This document shows, in pieces, positions 1 to 9,290 of a stretch of DNA of 38,405 bases. A program made the position numbers and the translations under genes. The notes beneath the pieces were generated by a model. It was not told the DNA's origin and ran no database searches. It saw only the letters and a program-made list of their open reading frames with translations. Each line of letters starts with the position of its first letter. The stretch's first letter is position 1. The stretch is taken from positions 25,022 to 63,426 of the forward strand of contig BQKZ01004799.1 of NCBI GenBank assembly GCA_036244855.1. Reading direction: 5' to 3'. This DNA comes from Temnopleurus reevesii (taxonomy: Eukaryota > Echinodermata > Echinoidea > Temnopleuroida > Temnopleuridae).

Positions 1-1026
1 TATGTACACTTTGTCGAGTGAAAATGTAAATCAATGCAAAATTGACTGTAAATTCAATTATCCCTCCAGATACAATTTTCCCCCTTCTGATCATACATAT
101 GTGACATTGTAAGGCAAATGCATACATTGTGCATACGATCCCGTCAGTATTCACACGTGACGTAAAGCACAGGGTGTGAACACATGTGTGCCAATCTGAT
201 TCGGTGGGTAAAAGCCAAGGACGTTATTGATTTCTGGCAGGGAAAGGCCAGAAATGGGGAAACTCTCAATATGTCTTGCTCTAATCATCTCCAGATGTAG
301 TTTAAAGTGGACAATGTACAAAGGGCATTTACAAATACACGCAATGGTCATGTTTGAAGAAGTAGGCCACAAGATGTTCACTAGCCATTTGTAGCTGGAC
401 TGCATGATAAAAAGAAGATGAATTGAGATAAATAGCTCTTTAACTTGTTTCATTTTGTTATTGTAAATTTGTTTTATATTTTGCATGTAAATAATAAAAT
501 GTATGTCCATTGCCTTTTAAAAAGATGATTTGTTAATATCACTCAACTGAAGTTAAATAGACCAGTTAAAATTTCAATTCTATACATAATACTTACCCAA
601 GGATTGTTCTTGACATCTCAGAAGCCTGTCTGATGCTTTCTAGACAAGTAAGATCTTTCATTTGGATAGATTTGAAGACAACATATACCTTATGATAATA
701 ACTGATAACTAAATGAATACATTTCTTTGCTTGCCACTTTGAGCGCAAGGGACAGATTTTTTGGATGAAAAAGTACCTTCCATTTTAATTAGCTGCACAT
801 TAAGGAAATGTCCATCCCTCCTATTCTGCCAAAAAATTTCGAACAGATGTTGCACTTAAATGGAGGTATGGAAGCATCTTTCATTTTTAATCATGAAGCA
901 ATAATGAGTCTCATATCATGAGTGAATCTGAAACACTTGTTTGTATTTTTAAAACTTATTTGATTATTCCCCTGTTCTTATACAACAATACAATTTCTTA
1001 TTTCTTATTATTTGTCTTATTTGTAG
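1..1026. other. Noncoding AT-rich sequence, probably intron
   Basis: No exon, RNA gene or clear repeat seen. The open frame on the minus strand at 151-510 has no recognisable domain and lies in AT-rich DNA, so I do not call it. If the exon at 1027 is real, this stretch is most simply the intron upstream of it; its last ~35 bases are T/C-rich and end in TTGTAG, a normal acceptor. Confidence 0.4.
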
Positions 1027-1127
1027 GTTTGCAAGATGTGGAGAGCCATTGATAGCTACAGTATGTTCAGATCACACAATCAAATTGATTGGCAAGGAAA
1101 CAATGTCATGTACAGGACAACTTAAAG
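1027..1127 (+). CDS. Internal exon, WD40-repeat-like
   Basis: A 101 nt exon candidate. It is preceded by a T-rich tract and TTGTAG and followed by GTGAGT, a strong donor. The frame that starts after one base is open throughout and gives 33 residues; the other end leaves one base, so both introns split codons in the same way. The translation runs FARCGEPLIATVC, then SDHTIKLIGKETMSC, then TGQLK. This matches the pattern of a WD40 blade: hydrophobic residue, G, L-I-A-T, S-D-H-T-I-K-L, then a C-x-x-x-L-K-G end if the next codon is Gly. The usual Trp of the W-D pair is Ile here. The cysteines and the CGEP start could also fit a sushi/CCP module, which I rate lower. The parent gene is not recognised; the rest would lie upstream of the window and downstream across introns. 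Confidence 0.55.
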
Positions 1128-1380
1128 GTGAGTTATTTCACTTCTTTCTTCTTTACATAATTTCTACTTGAATAGGTTTGATACCAGAGGACCAACAAGA
1201 GATTGTGATTTCTCATTTTCTTTATTTTTCCTTGGTCAACTGCTGCATATGAAGTTCAAGAAACTTAATTGATTTTCCTCTCAGCAAGGACACTTTTTAT
1301 GTGACAACAATGAACAGAGAGAGAGGGGGGGGGGGAGACTAAGAGCGGTGGAGGAAGGAATTGTAATGATTGCATACCAG

Positions 1381-1444
1381 GGCAGTCTTTCACCAAATCA
1401 TTCTTCAAATTGTTCCTATATCAAGAACAATTTGGTGAAAGACT
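1381..1444. mobile_element. Short foldback, remnant of MITE family A
   Basis: The arms at 1384-1398 (AGTCTTTCACCAAAT) and 1430-1444 are perfect reverse complements, 15 bp each, and an inner pair, 1407-1415 and 1425-1433, also matches. The left end GGCAGTCTTTCACCAAA follows CAG (1378-1380) and resembles the ends of the three longer family A elements at 8680, 9102 and 30396. It is only 64 bp, so it is either an internal deletion or an inverted end pair. It overlaps the candidate exon at 1426. Confidence 0.5.
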
Positions 1445-1579
1445 TGAGCACGTTTATCGGTTTTATTCACCACAAGAACCAATACCAGTAACAGATGTTA
1501 TGATTGAGTGCTGGAACGGATCACCAGTTGTTTGTAGAGTTGTGCATGAATCTATGAACATCTTTATGAAACACAACCT
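1426..1579 (+). CDS. Possible internal exon, function unknown
   Basis: An open frame with protein-like composition: QFGERLEHVYRFYSPQEPIP, then VTDVMIECWNGSPVVCRVVH, then ESMNIFMKHNL. A pyrimidine-containing stretch and TATCAAG precede it, and GTATGT, a good donor, follows at 1580. Its phase fits the 1027-1127 exon: the leftover G plus AA gives Glu. That agreement has a one-in-three chance of being accidental. I recognise no family; the IEC..G....C spacing faintly recalls the end of a sushi domain. Its first 19 bases overlap the right arm of a MITE-like hairpin, so either the exon absorbed transposon sequence or the frame is accidental. The frame stays open upstream through the hairpin and ends at a stop at 1599. 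Confidence 0.3.
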
Positions 1580-1853
1580 TGTATGTATATGTGATGCATA
1601 AAGAGAAGAGAAAGTAGAATTGAAGTGAAGATAATGTTACATGAAAAATATATCGAGGGAGATAGACAAAGATGGATTAAGTGATTGATTTGAATGATAG
1701 AGAGAGAAAAATAAAGAAGATATAAACTGGAGAGAAGAAAGAGAGATTGACTGACTCTTTTCATATCTACCTTAGATCACATATGATGCTTTCATCTTTA
1801 GATCTAATGATACGGGATCAAAAAGATGTTAAAATTTAAATGAATTAGATTTT

Positions 1854-2040
1854 GAGTGTCGTCCAATGAGCGGGAGGTCGTGGGTTCGATTCCCGGCTGG
1901 GTCATGCTAAAGACCTTTAAAAATGGGACCATTTGCCCTTCTTGTCCGGCGGTCAGCATTACTGAAAGGAGAAGGATAATAATAGCCATCAGCTGATAGG
2001 GGCTACCCTGGGTAAATAAGAGATATTGTTATCATTGTTG
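1854..2040 (+). mobile_element. tRNA-derived SINE, 5' truncated
   Basis: Closely related to the full SINE at 29363-29599. Shared blocks in order are GGTCGTGGGTTCGATTCCC (polymerase III B box), GTCATGC.AAGACCT, GGACCAT.TGCC.TCTTG, AAAGGAGAAGG.TAATAATA and CTACCCTGGGTAAATAA. The A box half of the tRNA head is missing: the left end begins at the GAGTGTCGTCC equivalent. The A/T-rich 3' tail is short and imperfect. Confidence 0.8.
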
Positions 2041-2267
2041 TATTTATGTGAAGAACAGGTGAAAGGAATTCAAGATGGGTAAGAAACAGAATGATGTAGA
2101 CAGACAAGGATGAGTAAAGTGAATTGTGGGAATTATACAGAGAGGAGGAAGAAGAAAGAGGGGAATGGAAAAAGGAAAAAGTGGAAGGAAAGTGAAATAA
2201 GAAAAGGAAATCAGAAGATGAAAATATTCCAAGAGAAGAAAGTGCAATGCAAAAGTACAACACTATA
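2041..2267. other. Purine-rich strand, no gene
   Basis: The plus strand is strongly enriched in G and A with little C. Long open frames on the minus strand here (runs of Ser, Phe and Leu) reflect that bias and are not coding evidence. It leads into the tandem array that follows, whose units carry their own GAGA-rich segment, so it may be a decayed array edge. Confidence 0.4.
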
Positions 2268-3985
2268 AAAAAAGGTCTCCCTGCTCATATCCCTGTAAAG
2301 GTGGATCACAAGACATCAATCATTCTTGAGCATATCAAGTTTTAAAATAAAATGGGATAAAAATGGGGGAGGAGAAATGAGAGAGAAAGTATAAGAGAAG
2401 GCAGGGAGATGCACATACCAGTGTGTGATTTTCATGTTTTCGTTTAGCTCACTCCTTTCAAATCTCAACCGGCTACTCGCATAACACCAGGAAAAGGTCT
2501 CTGTGGCCTACTCATATATCTGTGAAGGTGTATCAGGATACATCAATCATTCTTGGGCACGGCTACCCAGAAGGTACATCAAGTTTTAAAATAAAAATTA
2601 GAGAGAGGGTGAGGAGAAATGAGAGAGAGAGAAAGGAGATGTATATATACCAGTGTGTGATTTTCATGTTTTTATTTAAGTTACTCCTTTCAAATCCAAG
2701 CTTCTCACACAACACCAGAAAAGAATCTCCCTGACCTATATACCTGTGGTATAGTATCATGATACATCAATTATTCTTGAACACCGCTAGCCAGAAGACA
2801 TATCAAGATTTAAAAATAAAAATGTGAGAAAGAGGGAGAGGAGAAATGAGAGAATAAGAAAGAAGACAAAGAAGATTTACACATGATTTTCATGTTTCAG
2901 TCTCTCCTTTCAAATCTTAATCAGAGCTTCTCGCATAACACCTAAAGAGGTCTCCATGGCCAACTCATATAACTTTGATCCTGTATCGTGATACATCAAT
3001 GATTCTTGAACACAGCTAGCCAGAAGGTATACCAAATTTAAAAAAAATGAAAATGGTGGAAAGAGGGAGAGGAGAAATGAGAGAGAGAAGGAAGGAAAAT
3101 GTGCATACCAGCATATGATTTACATGTACATGTTTAAGTTTCTCCTTTCAAATCTCAACCGGTTCCTCGCATAACACCAGAGAAAGGTTTCCCTGGCCAA
3201 CACTATACTTGTGATGTTGTATCGTGATACATCAATCATTCTTGAACACCGCTAGCCAGAAGGTATATCAAGATTTAAAAATAGAAATGGTGGAAAGAGG
3301 AAGAGGAGAAATGAGAGAGAAAGAAAGAAGATGTACATATACCAGTGTTTGATTTTCATGTTTTCGTTTAACTCAATCCTTTTAAATCTCAACGGGCTTC
3401 TCACATTACACCAGAAAAAGGTCTCCCTGGCCTACTCATATACCTGTGGTATAGTATCGTGATACATTAATTATTCTTGAACACCGCTAGCCAGAAGGCA
3501 TATCAAGTTTTAAAAATAAAAATGGTGGAAAGAAGGAGAGGAGAAATGAGAGAGAAAGAAAGAAGATGTACATATACATATACCACTGTATAATTTTCAT
3601 GTTTTAGTATAACTCAATCTTTTCAAATCTCAACCGTAGTTTCTCACATTACACCAGAAAAGGGTCTCCCCGGCCTACTCTTATACCTGTGATCTTGTAT
3701 CGTCATACATCAATTATTCTTGAACACATATCAAGTTTTAAAACTAAAAATGGTGGAAAGAGGAAGAGGAGAAATGAGAGAGAGAGAGGGGAAAGAAGAT
3801 GTACGTATACCAGCGTATAATTTTCATGTTTTCGTCTAACTCAATCCTTTCAAATCTCAACCGGAGTTTCTCACATTACACTAGAAAAAGGTCTCCCTAG
3901 TCTACTCGTATATCTATGATTTGGTATTGTGATACATCAATCATTCTTGAGCACAGCTAGCCAGAAGCTGTATCAAATTTTCACT
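2268..3985. repeat. Tandem array, ~230 bp unit, ~7.5 copies
   Basis: Unit starts judged by the AAGGTCTCC-like motif fall near 2272, 2494, 2722, 2946, 3183, 3417, 3658 and 3886, so spacing is 222-241 bp. Each unit has in order: GGTCTCCCTGGCCTACTC, TCGTGATACATCAATCATTC, GAACACCGCTAGCCAGAAGG, a GA-rich block with GGAGAGGAGAAATGAGAGA, GATTTTCATGTTTTCGTTT, and CCTTTCAAATCTCAACCGG followed by CTCGCATAACACC. Copies differ by substitutions and small indels. The last copy ends near 3985 after the GCTAGCCAGAAG motif. Confidence 0.92.
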
Positions 3986-4659
3986 AGCAGGTGGTCATAA
4001 CTTATGTACAGCAGTACTTTTGTGGAAAGATGTGTGCTAAATATTGAATGTATACAAAAATGTATGCATTCTGTATTTCAGGTAAAGCAGAAGTATTTAA
4101 TACTAGATTAAGCATATCAGTCAGCGCTTAAAAAGCATGTGGGTATGGGTCAATAAAATGATAATGCTCTACTCGCCAAATTTTCAAAAGAGGTTTATCT
4201 GTGCACTGGGCATTGCGGGAGAAAGGTAAACATTTTGTTGCTACATGTGTAGATTATCAATGACATACTGATTATATTTTTAAAACATGCAGAGCCAATG
4301 AATTTTTAAATCCAGCTGATTCCTGTTTTGTCAAAGGTCTAGAATAATTAATATATCAGCTCCTGAATCAGTTAAATATTACTTCTACCCTCTCCAATGT
4401 TAGTCATTTCATACTATGCTAAAAACTCACACCCATGTACCTTTGACTACAATGTATCGATAGACGGGATATTCATATCTTCATATCTCATGGAGATCTT
4501 GTGACAGGGAAAAACCCAACCAACAAAAGAACGATATAGGGGGATAAACAGAGAGAGTGAAGCGCAGGAGACAAAGGGATCAAAAGAATATTGATTTACA
4601 GGATGCACACTCAGTCGGTATGAACAAAAATAAAGATTAATGTATTCCTCTACATACTC
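3986..4659. other. Noncoding sequence, nothing recognised
   Basis: No exon or clear repeat. A minus-strand open frame at 4447-4725 has no recognisable domain. Confidence 0.4.
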
Positions 4660-5320
4660 TCTTAAAATATATACCGGGTCTTGGAACACGTACACCATAA
4701 CAAATAGATGTCGGCTGCCTTGCAAAGATGAATTATTTTACATCGATCATCCTCTCGCTTGGTCGCCTTGAAGTCAAATATTCTGCAGATACTTTCAAGC
4801 TTGGATTATTTTCACCAGGGTACGATTTAGAGATTCATGAATCCCTGGAAAATTCACAATCAAACTTCTTTTTAGAGGCCTAAAACAAGTAATCGATAAA
4901 GACCTAGATTCTGTGTATATCTGTATTTGATTTAGATATTGTCATGCAGAGATTTCTTTTCCAGGGGTTAGTTTAAAGTGAAAATGAGATGTATGAAAAC
5001 AATTTAATGTTGAAGAAAATATCTTTATCACATGGGGACAAAGTTTAAGGATTGAAAAAATAAAGGGAATGAATAGGTTCCCTCCCATTTGTGTGAACTA
5101 AATTAAAGTTTTATAAACAAAATACTCTGCACAATCTCTTCATATTACAAAAATGTATACTAGATCTTTAAACATATCACAAAAGAATGGATGTCTGTTT
5201 CTTTGCCGAGATTAATCGTTTTGTATTGATCATCTTCGTGTTCTGTCGGTTTAGAGTCAAATTTTATATGGATACATTCAAGCTTGAATTATTTTCACCA
5301 GGGTTCACCAGGGTTTTGCA
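4660..5320. repeat. Diverged ~483 bp tandem duplication
   Basis: The block near 4690-4822 recurs near 5170-5305. Paired landmarks are TAGATGTCGGCTGCCTTGC / GGATGTCTGTTTCTTTGCC, ATCATCCTCTCG / ATCATCTTCGTG, GAAGTCAAATATTCTGCAG / GAGTCAAATTTTATATGG, and TTCAAGCTTG.ATTATTTTC followed by ACCAGGGT. The offset is about 483 bp. In the second copy the CACCAGGGTT motif is itself doubled. Confidence 0.7.
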
Positions 5321-5551
5321 ATTTACCAAGCTGTAGAATATTTGTAGGCAAATAACCTTTCGGGTGCCTTATCAGGGAATAATTTTCCCGGTATCGCATC
5401 GCAATTTGCTATGCAATTTAGCGTAATTGCTACACAAAAGATAATTTGTATAGCAACTTTTTATCATAGAAGTGTACAGTAAAGTGTTTGAAATTTATTT
5501 ATGTATTACGTTTTATTTTGACAGGGTAGCGCCATCAGTAATCAATATCTA

Positions 5552-5751
5552 AGGGGGTGTTGCTCAAAAGTTTCAATCGATTGCAAGTTGCAGCTGATTG
5601 GAACGCGCCAATCAAAACCGTTGTTTTATGCGCGTCTAGTTAAATGCGCGTACCGTGCGCAAATGAAAATGCGCGATACAATGTGCAAAGTTGCAGTTGA
5701 TTTGCAGTTGATTTGCAGTTGATTTGCAGTTGATTTGCAGCAACACCCCCT
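5552..5751 (+). mobile_element. MITE family B copy 1, TA target
   Basis: Ends are AGGGGGTGTTGCTC on the left and GCAACACCCCCT on the right, flanked by TA at 5550-5551 and 5752-5753. The interior has GATTGCAAGTTGCAGCTGAT, AACGCGCCAATCAAAA, and TTAAATGCGCG...GTGCGC. It is about 200 bp and noncoding. Two more copies are at 22207 (same orientation) and 11253 (opposite). The TA duplication would suit a Tc1/mariner-type helper, but no transposase is in the window. Confidence 0.85.
5691..5740. repeat. 11-bp microsatellite inside MITE B1
   Basis: TTGCAGTTGAT is repeated 4.5 times at the right end of the element. The copy at 22207 has about two repeats in the same place, so this is local slippage expansion within the element. 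Confidence 0.9.
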
Positions 5752-5817
5752 TAGACTGCTAATCAAATGTGAAAATTAAAATTATTCCCTGCCTTAAGAT
5801 GCCTATCAATAAAGACT

Positions 5818-6130
5818 TTAATAATGATAATAATAATATAGATTATTTCTATAAACACTAAAAACAGAGATTACCATAGCGCTTTACGATTTAACAGAAC
5901 AAGAAAAAGAAAAACAATTTGAATGCTGGGGGATGTTTTTTTAAACGTACCAGAATTTGAAATTGCCCGTATTGCAAGAGGGATTCTGTTCCAGAGTTTT
6001 GGAGCAGTTACTGAAAAGTGCTTTTCAGCTGTTTTGAGTATACACTTTTGTATAACAAGTTTATGTGTGTCTGATGAAGAGCGGAGGTTTCGAGAGGGTG
6101 TATATAGTTCAATAGTATTAGAAAGACTTT
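5818..6130. mobile_element. Interspersed repeat with ATAATAAT edge, class uncertain
   Basis: Begins with an imperfect AATAATGATAATAATAATA tract followed by a TAGCGCTTTACGA motif, which resembles the tail of the SINE at 19882 (GCGCTATATAAAAGC followed by an ATTATT tract), read from its tail end. The body carries GGGATTCTGTTCCAGAGTTT and GGAGCAG..ACTGAAAAG, wording I associate with dispersed repeats of echinoderm genomes; that is memory, not a search. A frame at 5923-6132 is open for 69 codons without any recognisable domain, so I treat it as repeat sequence. Confidence 0.45.
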
Positions 6131-6312
6131 AAAGAAAGGATGTCTTTCCGGGATGTTTTAACAAACATTTTGGGTAGTCCAGAGATACCAAATATTCCAC
6201 AATATGCATAAGGTGAATTTTCATATTAATTTTTGGCTTTCATCACAAATGAATGGCTGAAAGTGTGATTATTGTTGTCATGTTTACTCTTCATTTTGTT
6301 TGCCTGTTGTGT

Positions 6313-6371
6313 TATTAACATTTTGATTTAACCTCATGCATATTCCGGAACGGTTGGCATCTTTTGTAGCC
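6313..6371. repeat. Short dispersed repeat, pair with 25151-25216
   Basis: Shares a ~55 bp block with 25151-25216, including CATATTCCGGAACGGTTGGC here and CATATTCTGGAACAGTTGGC there, both followed by ATCT and both preceded by ATTA...CATTA or AACATT, T-rich sequence and CATG. The flanks do not match well. Confidence 0.55.
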
Positions 6372-6399
6372 AGGAATATGCTTCGATTGATTACAAAAA

Positions 6400-6635
6400 T
6401 GTAAAAAGTATAGATATGTGAGGACCATTTACTTCCAACAATCACTCTAAAAAAATGACAATGCATGTAAATGTAAAAACCAATAATATGTGAGAGTAAT
6501 TTACTCTTAAGTTCTAACCAATCTGTTTAAAAGGTTTTTGATAATTCATGTAAATGATAAAGGTTATGTGTGAGAGCAATTTACTCTAAACAATCATTTT
6601 AAAAAGGTTTTAATAATGCAATTTAAATGCCACTC
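6400..6635. repeat. Tandem repeat, ~77 bp unit, 3 copies
   Basis: Three units keyed by ATGTGAGGACCATTTACT (near 6415), ATGTGAGAGTAATTTACTC (near 6488) and GTGTGAGAGCAATTTACTCT (near 6568). Each is followed by CAATC-like text, a run of A and a TTCATGTAAATG-like end. Confidence 0.7.
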
Positions 6636-7434
6636 CAGAGCTAAATACCCTCACTCATTTTGAGATTGCATCTTCTCAGAAATAAGTAATAATGTGGAAG
6701 ACGGGAAGAAGTATCATTTAATTTGATTGCAGCGAGATTGCTTGTTTTGGCTTACTGTCTAATCAAGGCTAGCTCTCCCAGGCTTTAAGTGTTATTATTA
6801 CATTATGATGCTTTACTACTTGAAATATTGGCCATCATGCTGAAAAAATAATGGATGAAGTGTCTATTCCAAGATTTGAACCATTTCAAGCAACGTATTC
6901 TACTTTCTTGCCTTCATTAAGAATACTTATTTCTGAACATCATTATACATTTTATTAAGCTATAAAGTGACCTATGAAGAAACTTTTGGTATCATGATAT
7001 GTTTATTGAGGTACTAACAACACCCAAATTTGCTCTTGACTTTCTTTGCAAATATGGAAAACAATAATACGGCTATAAAATGCTTCAACAAATGCTTCCT
7101 ATAGTGTCCGTTATCCTAATGTTAATGTTTCTTAAAATTGATTTTACGACTGCAAAGGGGGCCATCTATGGATCATGCTCCTGGGAAAGAATTTAAGAAA
7201 CAAAAACCTCTCCCTCTCTTTCCTCCATCAGTGGGCGTAGAGGGTTATTTAAAAAGAAAAGAAACTCACTATGCATGAAGCACGCCATCCAACTCAATTA
7301 GAAGGAGCCGCACAAACTATATGGGGCACCATTCCCTGCTTTATTCATCCCGGCAATGTAGACTACAGATCGCTTGAGAATCCAATTTGGGCTCAAATTT
7401 CGCTCGTAAAGCTGAAAATTGAAAAGAAATTGGT
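6636..7434. other. Noncoding sequence, nothing recognised
   Basis: No exon with believable splice sites and no repeat recognised. The open frame starting at 7271 runs into the direct repeat that follows and has no domain I recognise. Confidence 0.4.
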
Positions 7435-8178
7435 GGAAGTAAAGGGCAGAGGGATAAGCCAGCAGACATCAGACCAGTTCAAGACGATTCTCTTTCCTTT
7501 CAATTACAACTACTCTGGGATCTCTAATAATGCTGCGTGGGATGGACATGGCACTAAAAGCCGAGAAACAACAACAAGAAAAATAACTAGTTGGAGCATT
7601 CACTACAAATGGGACGCATAAATAGAGTAGGAGAAATAGGCAAACCTCATACAGTTGCCATTGGTTGAGTAGACAATGGAACCATCTTTTTGCACCCCCC
7701 CCCCCCCCCCCCCCAAAAAAAACATATAGAAATGAAGACCATCTGTTGCATGAAAAATCACCTTTTTGTTTGAATATACAATACATGTACCTTTATTTAG
7801 GGGAAAATTAGGTTCTCTTCGACTGTCAAAAAGATGAAAATGGCTCAGCCTGACTTTAAAAAAACCCAACATTTTATCAACATACAAAATTACAGTAACT
7901 TTGTAAATTGGCAATTTGAAAGGAATTTGGAAGTGAAGGGCAGAGGAATAAGCTAGCATATAACAGACAAGTTCATAACATTCTCTTTCCTTTCAATTAT
8001 AACTACTCTGGGATCTCTAATAATGCTGCGTGGGTTTGACATGGTACTAATAAAAGCCAAGAAACAACAACAAGAAAAAAAACTAGTTGGAGCATTCACT
8101 ACAAATGGGACGCATAAATGGAGTAGGAAAATCATGCAAACCTCATACAGTTTGCCATTGGTTGAGTAGACAAAGGAA
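7435..8178. repeat. ~245 bp direct repeat, two copies 494 bp apart
   Basis: Copy 1 is 7435-7679 and copy 2 is 7929-8178. Shared text includes AAGGGCAGAGGGATAAGC, ATTCTCTTTCCTTTCAATTA, ACTACTCTGGGATCTCTAAT, AATGCTGCGTGG, GAAACAACAACAAGAAAAA, GTTGGAGCATTCACTACAAA, TGGGACGCATAAAT and CCTCATACAGTT. Open frames in both strands of both copies are shared only because the DNA is duplicated; frames differ between copies through indels, which argues against coding. Confidence 0.9.
7695..7714. repeat. Poly(C) tract, 20 bp, followed by A8
   Basis: Twenty C residues followed by eight A residues, just after copy 1 of the direct repeat. It creates false Gly-rich frames on the minus strand. Copy 2 has a short CCCCCC run followed by a poly(A) stretch in the equivalent place, so the tract has expanded or contracted since the duplication. 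Confidence 0.95.
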
Positions 8179-8679
8179 GCTCCCCATTCTGCTGTTGCTC
8201 CCCCCTAAAAAAAAAAAAGAAATCACAAAGAGTAACAGAAAACAGATAAAGTCAATTTTTCAGTCAATCGCAGACTTTATTAAATTGTTTGCCATAGATT
8301 AATTGTATTGCTAGAAGTAAAAAAAAAATTATAAGCTTTTTTAATGAGGCCTCATGACCAGTATGGGGTATCAAGATGTCGTTATAATGGAGGTGAAGTT
8401 ATTCATTAAATAAATTCTCAAGTAGTGATCAGAATTTTGTATTCTTTTAAAGCATGTATTCACAAATCCATGTTTTAAGCATGTAGTGGGAGTTGAGTGC
8501 CGGAGGCCATCCCTATCATCACCATCATGGCCATGCTTGTAGAATGAACTCTTTTGATGAAAATGAATATAATCATCGTTAAGCATTTCACTTAGCTTTG
8601 ATGAGCATTGTGGGGAATGAAGATGATTTTATGATGGAGATGAAACCTTTGAATGAATTGATTCTTGAGTGACGATCAG

Positions 8680-8851
8680 GGCTGGTGTTTCACCAAGTTG
8701 CAAAAAGACTTTAAGAGCGACTTTACGCACAACTAGTATCAATTCTCGTGCTGAATGACCAAAAATTTCATGCGTGTAACATGTATTAAAGTATTCCAGT
8801 CTTTCTTAAGTTCGTTCTTAACTTTTACAAATGATTTGGTGAAACGCTGCC
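8680..8851 (+). mobile_element. MITE family A copy 2, CAG duplication
   Basis: 172 bp noncoding element with imperfect inverted ends GGCTGGTGTTTCACCAA and TTGGTGAAACGCTGCC. CAG flanks it at 8677-8679 and 8852-8854. Unoccupied family F units read GATCAGAATTCT at this place, so the insertion split GATCAG from AATTCT, which supports a 3 bp CAG target duplication. The interior has ACTTTAAGAGCGACTTTACG and CCAGTCTTTCTTAAGTTCG. Confidence 0.88.
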
Positions 8852-9101
8852 CAGAATTCTTGATACTTAATGACCATGAGAGAGGGTGGCGTTTAAAGCT
8901 CATCGTGGGGGTGGATACTGACACTTTATCGGAGGCCATCATCATCCTGACCATGCTTGTAGAATAAAGTCTTTTGGTGAAAATACATACAATCATCATG
9001 GGGCTTTTTACTTAGCTCTGACGATCATTGTAGGGGAAATGAAGATGACTATATAATGGAGATAAAACCTCACAATGAATTGATTTTTGAGTGATGATCA
9101 G

Positions 9102-9271
9102 GGCCGGTGTTTCACCAAGAAATGAAAGACTTTAAGAACGACTTTATGCACGAGTGGTATCAGTTCTTCTGCTGAATGACTGAGAATCTTATGTGTGTTA
9201 CTTGTATTAAAGAATTCCAGTCTTCCTTAAATTCGTTCCCAACTTTGCAAACGGTTTGGTGAAATACTGCC
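9102..9271 (+). mobile_element. MITE family A copy 3, same site in next unit
   Basis: 170 bp, ends GGCCGGTGTTTCACCAA and GGTTTGGTGAAATACTGCC. CAG lies at 9099-9101; the right copy has decayed to TAA. Same orientation and exactly the same insertion point (GATCAG before AATTCT) as the element at 8680. Confidence 0.87.
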
Positions 9272-9290
9272 TAAAATTCTGATACCTTGT

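Larger units (their letters stand above)
8340..9290. repeat. ~250 bp tandem repeat family F, first block
   Basis: Units share GAAGATG.TTTATAATGGAGAT, GAAACCTCACAATGAATTGA, TTCTTGAGTGATGATCAG followed by AATTCT, and a later CCATCATCATC..GACCATGCTTGTAGAAT segment. Core positions are near 8382, 8629 and 9051. The last interval is 422 bp but falls to 250 bp once the 172 bp MITE at 8680 is removed, matching the first interval of 247 bp. A second MITE sits at 9102 in the next unit. Confidence 0.85.

Noticed and set aside
1027..1127. Naming the exon as a specific WD40 gene such as AMBRA1
   Set aside because: A single 33-residue blade-like segment is not enough, and the residues I recall for that gene do not match closely.
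2003..2263. Ser/Leu/Phe-rich minus-strand frames suggesting a membrane protein
   Set aside because: They result from the purine-rich plus strand; two frames are open at once, which is typical of composition bias.
7469..7959. Gly-rich minus-strand frames
   Set aside because: The Gly run is the C20 tract read on the other strand; flanking parts are direct-repeat DNA.
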